Positions 60,701 to 64,000 of a stretch of DNA of 64,000 nt are shown here, piece after piece. Position numbers and translations under genes: made by a program. Position 1 is the stretch's first letter, and each line of letters opens with the position of its first letter. This DNA is from Ochotona curzoniae. Lineage: Eukaryota > Chordata > Mammalia > Lagomorpha > Ochotonidae. The stretch lies in the NCBI RefSeq assembly GCF_017591425.1, contig NW_024466599.1:26946001-27010000 (forward strand), read 5' to 3'. The notes under the pieces were generated by a model that did no database searches, was not told the origin of the DNA, and saw nothing but the letters and a program-made list of their open reading frames with translations.

Positions 60701-62068
60701 CCAGGCCACCTGCCCTGCACCAGGCCTGGTTCTTACACTCTCCCCTCTAGGAAACGGCAACTTACCTGCAATCTCTTTTCAAGGAACTGTTTTCCGCCTT
60801 CCAAACCGTACGAATGTTCATAAGGATAACTCCAATCTCGAATCAAAAACATTAATGTCTACATACAGAGAAAATATATATAATTTCTTACAAAATCTTA
60901 CAAAAAAAATCATACCTTTCACAATCAAAGCCTCCTTTTCTCCCCTAAACAACCCTTACTGAGGACTAAGGGGGAAGCATCCAGCCTAGCCATGAAGACA
61001 CCATGTGGGACACCCACACCCCAGATGGGAATGCACGGGTTCAAGTCCTGCCTCCATTTTCAACTCCAGTTTGCTGTTCATGTGACCCTGGAGGAGCAGG
61101 TGATAATGGCTTAAATGGCTGACTCATGTCACTCATACAGGAGGACCCAAACAGTGCTCTGCTCCCAGCTTCAGCCTGGCCCGGCCTGGCAAAGCCCAGC
61201 CGCAGCCCAGCCCCAGCCCCTTGCAGACATTTAGGGAAGCATTCTGGGTCTCCCAAATAAATTTTTAAAAAATGAAAAGCCACTTTCATAGAAACTTTTA
61301 TTCATACAGAATGGGCTTCTCAGGGCCAGTGTTGCTGCAAAGTGTGTTAAGCACCAGCATCTCTATGGGCAACACTGTGAGCCTTGGTTGCTCCACTTCC
61401 AACCCAGCTCGCTACCAATGTGCCTGGGGCAGCAGTGGAAGATGGCTCACATCTAATTAATAACATATTACCTTCATTAATCTTAGTGAAATATTAAGGA
61501 TCAATTCCAGATCCACTGGTCTCATTCCTATCCTGTTAGCGTGCTACTGACACTACCACAAACTGGTTTCAGTTCCACTGACTTTGCTGCTAGTTTGCTG
61601 TTACATTTTTGTGACTCGAACACTACAAGGTGAGATGGCTTGACAGCTTCTCACAGACAAAACTGTTTAAGTCATCTAATACTTAGTTACCTGAAATGGT
61701 TTCTGGTAGATTTCTTCCATTGCAAGTCTTCCATACTCTGTAAATAACTATTAAATCACGTTATTTAAAATAATGCCTCCAAAGAGATTGAAAGAAGATA
61801 ATTTTAAGATGGTCCTATATCAGAACACCAAATGTCAGCCTTTAAAATCATTTGAAAGCTACACATTCAGCTTTTTAACACAGTGAAATTTCTTCCAGTT
61901 AGGAAGTTATGCCCTAAGTTTAAAACCATAATATATTGTCTTACTTTATAGGCTTCTAAGTGTGAAATCACAATAAAGTGAGAATTAAATTTTCAATACT
62001 CTTTCAGACATACATACTTGTAAGTGTTGAAGATCATCTTCTTGAATATTCTGAGATAAATTATACAC
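52286..62068 (-). CDS. ATL2: ATL2 (atlastin-2), 3' nine coding exons; 5' exons outside the window
   Basis: Atlastin-2 is a dynamin-related GTPase of the endoplasmic reticulum membrane that tethers and fuses ER tubules, helping form three-way junctions. Nine exons on the minus strand join in one frame into about 382 residues that match my knowledge of human atlastin-2 from about residue 202 to the C-terminus at 583. Joined segments are 62018-62068, 61691-61747, 60766-60858, 59738-59876, 58829-58956, 57763-57819, 56421-56492, 54400-54831 and 52286-52405. Visible parts are the G4 Arg-Asp pair of the GTPase domain, the linker and three-helix bundle, two closely spaced membrane segments (about 477-497 and 499-519), and a C-terminal tail. 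No stop or frameshift interrupts the exons, so the gene looks functional. ATL2 rather than ATL1 or ATL3 is chosen because the C-terminal exon ends in RLKTD and the helical bundle matches ATL2. The P-loop, switch regions and start codon lie past 64000. Confidence 0.96.
53015..53029 (-). CDS. ATL2: Candidate ATL2 microexon (15 nt, RSPRK)
   Basis: Inside the last ATL2 intron (52406-54399) a pyrimidine-rich run ends TTTGCTTCAG. It is followed by 15 nt encoding RSPRK and then a strong donor AAG|GTGAGA. Both flanking exons meet in phase 0, so inclusion would add five residues between AETLWEQ and VLKPLG without disturbing the frame. If the donor were not used, the frame would run about 25 more codons to a stop. 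ATL2 is known to have splice isoforms differing at the C-terminus; that this element takes part is inference. Confidence 0.5.
54400..54831 (-). CDS. ATL2: ATL2 large coding exon: three-helix bundle and both membrane segments (about residues 401-544)
   Basis: This 432-nt exon encodes exactly 144 residues from [11 protein letters not shown] to AETLWEQ. It holds most of the helical bundle (through [17 protein letters not shown]), then two hydrophobic segments separated by a very short turn (GLN), the hairpin that anchors atlastins in the ER membrane. Tandem human/pika differences, from memory of the human protein, include MYIVSG for MYIISG and GLALTSLC for GLALIFLC in the second segment. The acceptor is GTCTGTTCAG and the donor CAG|GTTGGT is weak. 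Confidence 0.96.
55150..55790 (+). mobile_element. GC-rich retroposon piece, probably L1 3' end, in ATL2 intron
   Basis: Starts abruptly with a unit reading GTGGGTGCTGGGTCCG and contains one copy of the 84-bp motif seen in tandem at 40468-40700. It then matches 40700-41190 closely (GGAGAATA.GGCAGC, GACTGTGTCAGCCAA, TTGGATCAG, GGTTGATATCAGGTGGC-like blocks) and ends in an A/T-rich tail. The variable 5' start and shared 3' end suggest LINE-type insertion. It is antisense to ATL2. Assignment to the lagomorph L1 3' UTR is my inference. Confidence 0.6.
55985..56295 (+). mobile_element. C-repeat SINE, antisense to ATL2, intronic
   Basis: The head reads GGGACTGGCATTTTGGCACAG. The middle carries GCCCAAGTCCTTGGGCCCTG and CACATGGGAGACCTG, and the tail is CAAACAAATAACCAAATC. 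Together with the element at 55150 it fills most of the intron between 54832 and 56420. Confidence 0.85.
56421..56492 (-). CDS. ATL2: ATL2 coding exon (about residues 377-400), start of three-helix bundle
   Basis: This 72-nt exon encodes [20 protein letters not shown] then SMEQ. The human sequence, as I recall it, reads AGARDTY where this one reads AAARDIY, two conservative changes. The donor is CAG|GTTTGT. The acceptor TTACTTTTAG is preceded by a tandem TTTA microsatellite that takes the place of an ordinary polypyrimidine tract. Confidence 0.94.
56500..56536 (-). repeat. (TTTA)n microsatellite in the polypyrimidine position of an ATL2 acceptor
   Basis: About nine tandem copies of TTTA on the minus strand start 8 nt before the exon acceptor at 56493. 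They supply the U-rich stretch that would otherwise be a polypyrimidine tract. Confidence 0.9.
57728..57758 (-). repeat. (AG)n microsatellite at an ATL2 donor site
   Basis: About fifteen AG dinucleotides on the transcript strand begin a few bases into the intron after CAG|GTAC. The intron therefore opens with a purine run that can change length. Confidence 0.9.
57763..57819 (-). CDS. ATL2: ATL2 coding exon (about residues 358-376), linker
   Basis: This 57-nt exon encodes [19 protein letters not shown]. It covers the linker between GTPase domain and helical bundle, the region that moves during the crossover step of atlastin fusion. The acceptor is GTCTTTTAG. The donor is CAG|GTACAG and runs straight into an (AG)n microsatellite at intron position 5. 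Confidence 0.94.
58829..58956 (-). CDS. ATL2: ATL2 coding exon (about residues 315-357), GTPase domain to linker
   Basis: This 128-nt exon starts in phase 1 and encodes [20 protein letters not shown] and onward to VEYFK. It covers the end of the GTPase domain and the linker that leads into the three-helix bundle. The acceptor is AATCACTAG and the donor AAG|GTAGGC. Confidence 0.95.
59738..59876 (-). CDS. ATL2: ATL2 coding exon (about residues 269-314)
   Basis: This 139-nt exon encodes 46 residues plus the first base of a split codon. It includes [19 protein letters not shown], from the end of the GTPase domain. The acceptor is TGCCTGTAG and the donor AAAG|GTGGGA. The trailing G joins AT of the next exon to make an Asp codon. 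Confidence 0.95.
60766..60858 (-). CDS. ATL2: ATL2 coding exon carrying the G4 Arg-Asp motif (about residues 238-268)
   Basis: This 93-nt exon encodes 31 residues starting [18 protein letters not shown]. The RD pair is the atlastin G4 guanine-recognition motif, equivalent to Arg217-Asp218 of atlastin-1 and near residues 244-245 here. The donor GTAAGT is close to consensus. The acceptor ends TATGTAG. Confidence 0.95.
60985..61275 (+). mobile_element. C-repeat SINE, antisense to ATL2, intronic
   Basis: A diverged copy with a preserved tRNA-like B box (GGGTTCAAGTCC) and a GC-rich middle with repeated CCCAGCC. It ends in AAATAAATTTTTAAAAAATG. Confidence 0.75.
61322..61455 (+). mobile_element. 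Truncated C-repeat SINE, intronic
   Basis: Only the head and first half remain (GGGCCAGTGTTGCTGC to GGAAGATGGCTCAC). It lies less than 50 bp after the tail of the previous SINE. Confidence 0.7.
61691..61747 (-). CDS. ATL2: ATL2 coding exon (about residues 219-237)
   Basis: This 57-nt exon encodes 19 residues, [19 protein letters not shown]. The acceptor is GATTTAATAG and the donor is CAG|GTAACT. A second AG lies 10 nt inside the exon (end of TTATTTACAG). Using it would drop 10 nt and break the frame, so the upstream AG, which restores the conserved LFTE residues, is the supported boundary. Confidence 0.93.
62018..62068 (-). CDS. ATL2: ATL2 coding exon (about residues 202-218)
   Basis: This 51-nt exon encodes 17 residues beginning [12 protein letters not shown], part of the GTPase domain after the G3 region. 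The acceptor is TTTTAATAG and the donor is CAA|GTATGT, both phase 0. It is the most 5' ATL2 exon in the window; the next exon upstream, which should carry the DTQG G3 motif, is not found between 62069 and 64000. Confidence 0.93.
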
Positions 62069-64000
62069 CTATTAAAACAAAACCAATTTTGTTATTAGTG
62101 TTTTATTGTGAAAAAAGCAGCTTTACTTACTCAGTAAAAATGAATCTCTTAGCCACTATCTTAGTGACACACAAAAACTTCTTTTTCCTAGTAACAGTCA
62201 ACAAATAACATAAGAGGGGGATGTACTTGTAGTAACATTTGCAAAAATCACAAATACAAAACCTAAAAGTAAAGGAATAAAAAACAAATGTAGTATGTGG
62301 AAACTATTTTTTTTGTTCTCAAAAGTTTCTTTACTGTCATGATTGTCATTTTTCAAGTGAAAGCTGTTTGCACATTTTTCTAAGCCAATAAATGTGAGAG
62401 GCTACAGTTCCTTAAAGATGAATTCCTTCCTCATACAATCAGAATACATAGTTAATTAGTGAGTACTTCAACCACCATCTTCTTTAATGTCATTTATTTT
62501 TGCTAAAAACAACAGTTTAAACATGACAGCTTTACAAGCCATGTAAACTAATGAAAACAACAGTAGGTGGCACTCTTTCCATTTCTAGAATTTTCAGGAG
62601 GCCTTCCCAGGCCACTAAGCACAGCCAGCAAAGGAGGATCTAACATCCTCAGCAAAGGGGAAATAAAGTTCTAGGCAGAACCTCACTGAGGCACTTGGAG
62701 CTCAAGATATAAAGTCAGCACAGGCCAGCAAACCTAACACTATTTTTCTGAGCTACTAATTAATGCCAACAGGATATATTTTTGTTATTCATTCATCATT
62801 TGTAAGTTAAGATTTTAACTTCAGATTTAAAACCTGACAGTATGATCACCCTGTTTTTATCCATTTGGGCTTCAGCATTTAGAGAATAGGTCCAGATTCT
62901 TCCACTGTCAGGGCAAGGTACAGGCAGTGGAGCTGTTTGTCTTAGATCACTGCTATTTACCATACTGCTTTATACTTAATAGGTGCTTAATAAGTACTTC
63001 ACTGAAAAACTAACAAGGGCAATCTGTCATAGGTCAGCCAAATATCTATGTAAGAAGGGACTCACTCCTAAAGGTTGGGGGATCAGGTGAGGGTGGACAG
63101 TAACAAATATCTTAATCTTATGGGTACTATCATTTTTAAAAGCACTTTCATATGCATTATCTTTAGATCTCATTTATCACTGCAAAACCTCAAGCAACAC
63201 AGGCAAGATGGGCAAAATATTCATTTTACAGAGAAGAAAATAACTGAGTGACTTGTCAAACTGACTGATTTGTCCAAAACCAAACCAAGTCTCCTGCTAT
63301 CCAAAACGCTGGACACACAGCGCTATGAAGCCACAAGTTAACTCCCTCGCTGTAATTTAAAGCAAGCCCTAAAATCAACTAACTTCAGAGGCTAAGATGT
63401 AATAAGAATACATTTGCTTGCTCAAGCAAATCAAAAAAATCACAGTTGTCTTGCAAACTGAGAGGATAAAAGGTAGAAAATGGGGGGAAAAAAATGTAAG
63501 GGTCCCAGGGGCATCACTTGATGGGTACTAACAGATGTCTCCAGCTCTACAATCAACCAAAGCACTCCTCTCTTAGCTCATATTAATATCCTACCCTGTT
63601 TCCACTCAAACAGTGGAAGGAAGGAAACAGGAGTTCACAAACACTGGACAGCATTACAACAGTCCTAAGACACTGCGCCAGTCTTATCTCAGTCTTATCG
63701 CAGGAGGCTCATCTACCTGCCCCCACCTTTTAAAAGTATTTGCAAATAAACTTCCTGATATGCCATCAGCAGGTGGGCCTATCCACCATACTTCAATATT
63801 CCATTTTTTAGCCAGAGATCTGTCAGTCACAGAGGACCTTAACACACCACATAAAGAAATACTGGCCTAGCTTGAAGAAAACAGAACTTGACAGAACACC
63901 ATACACAACTAGAGTATACAAGGGGTTCTCCCTTTCTAAATGACACAAGTGCTATAAACCTGTAAATTGTAAAAACATCACTCAGGTTTCCTAAATTAAA
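62069..64000 (-). other. ATL2 intron, 5' part of the gene in window
   Basis: A/T-rich intronic sequence with no further ATL2 exon that I can find. A MIR-like stretch near 63180-63270 contains the remnant TTTTACAGA(G)AAGAAA motif. No other gene is visible on either strand. Confidence 0.6.

Noticed and set aside
61691..61737. Acceptor 10 nt further inside the ATL2 exon
   Set aside because: It would remove LFT and break the frame with the preceding exon, whereas the upstream AG gives a perfect phase-0 join.
1..64000. CRISPR arrays, phage or plasmid features, bacterial operons
   Set aside because: No direct repeats with unique spacers; the repeat content, intron structure and gene are mammalian.

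Overview
This is a mammalian nuclear window, almost certainly from a lagomorph and most likely a pika (Ochotona). The basis is roughly three dozen copies of a C-repeat type SINE (tRNA-like head, a CT-rich stretch, then an AATAAATAAATC-type tail). The youngest copies (30124-30473, 34389-34703, 42749-43083) look like the pika version of this family. There are no operons, ribosome binding sites, CRISPR arrays or other prokaryotic features. One protein-coding gene is clearly present.

The gene is ATL2 (atlastin-2), on the minus strand across the right-hand quarter. Nine coding exons lie between 62068 and 52286. They are in frame, free of stops and bounded by GT/AG sites, and encode about 382 residues, corresponding to roughly residues 202-583 of the human protein: the distal part of the GTPase domain, the three-helix bundle, the two membrane segments and the C-terminal tail. 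The first coding exons (start codon, P-loop, switch regions) and the promoter lie beyond 64000. The 3' UTR probably runs from 52285 to about 50610. The gene encodes an ER membrane GTPase that fuses ER tubules. A 15-nt in-frame candidate microexon sits in the last intron, and microsatellites touch two splice sites (exon 11 acceptor, exon 10 donor).

The left 50 kb is gene-poor DNA downstream of ATL2. It holds SINEs in both orientations, ancient L1 pieces (18.7-19.1, 22.5-23.2 and 29.1-31.3 kb), a lagomorph-type L1 5' end with a SINE inside it (33.06-34.86 kb), a solo LTR with a 6-bp target duplication (37477-37913), a GC-rich repeat with 84-bp tandem units that resembles an L1 3' end (39.0-41.2 kb, related pieces at 8.0 and 55.2 kb), older LTR/MIR/L2-like fragments and simple repeats including a long (GGGAA)n array (11.18-11.35 kb). 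An unidentified, disabled coding-like stretch (about 49.79-50.46 kb, minus strand) lies just past the ATL2 3' end.

The stretches between repeats (for example 11.4-13.7, 14.6-17.2, 23.5-26.3, 31.3-33.0, 41.2-42.5 and 45.2-46.4 kb) show no gene I can support; they may hold regulatory elements, which sequence reading alone cannot show. I found no new biological system. The most interesting points are the ATL2 C-terminal splicing features, the nested retroposon structures with readable target duplications, and the unidentified pseudogene-like block.
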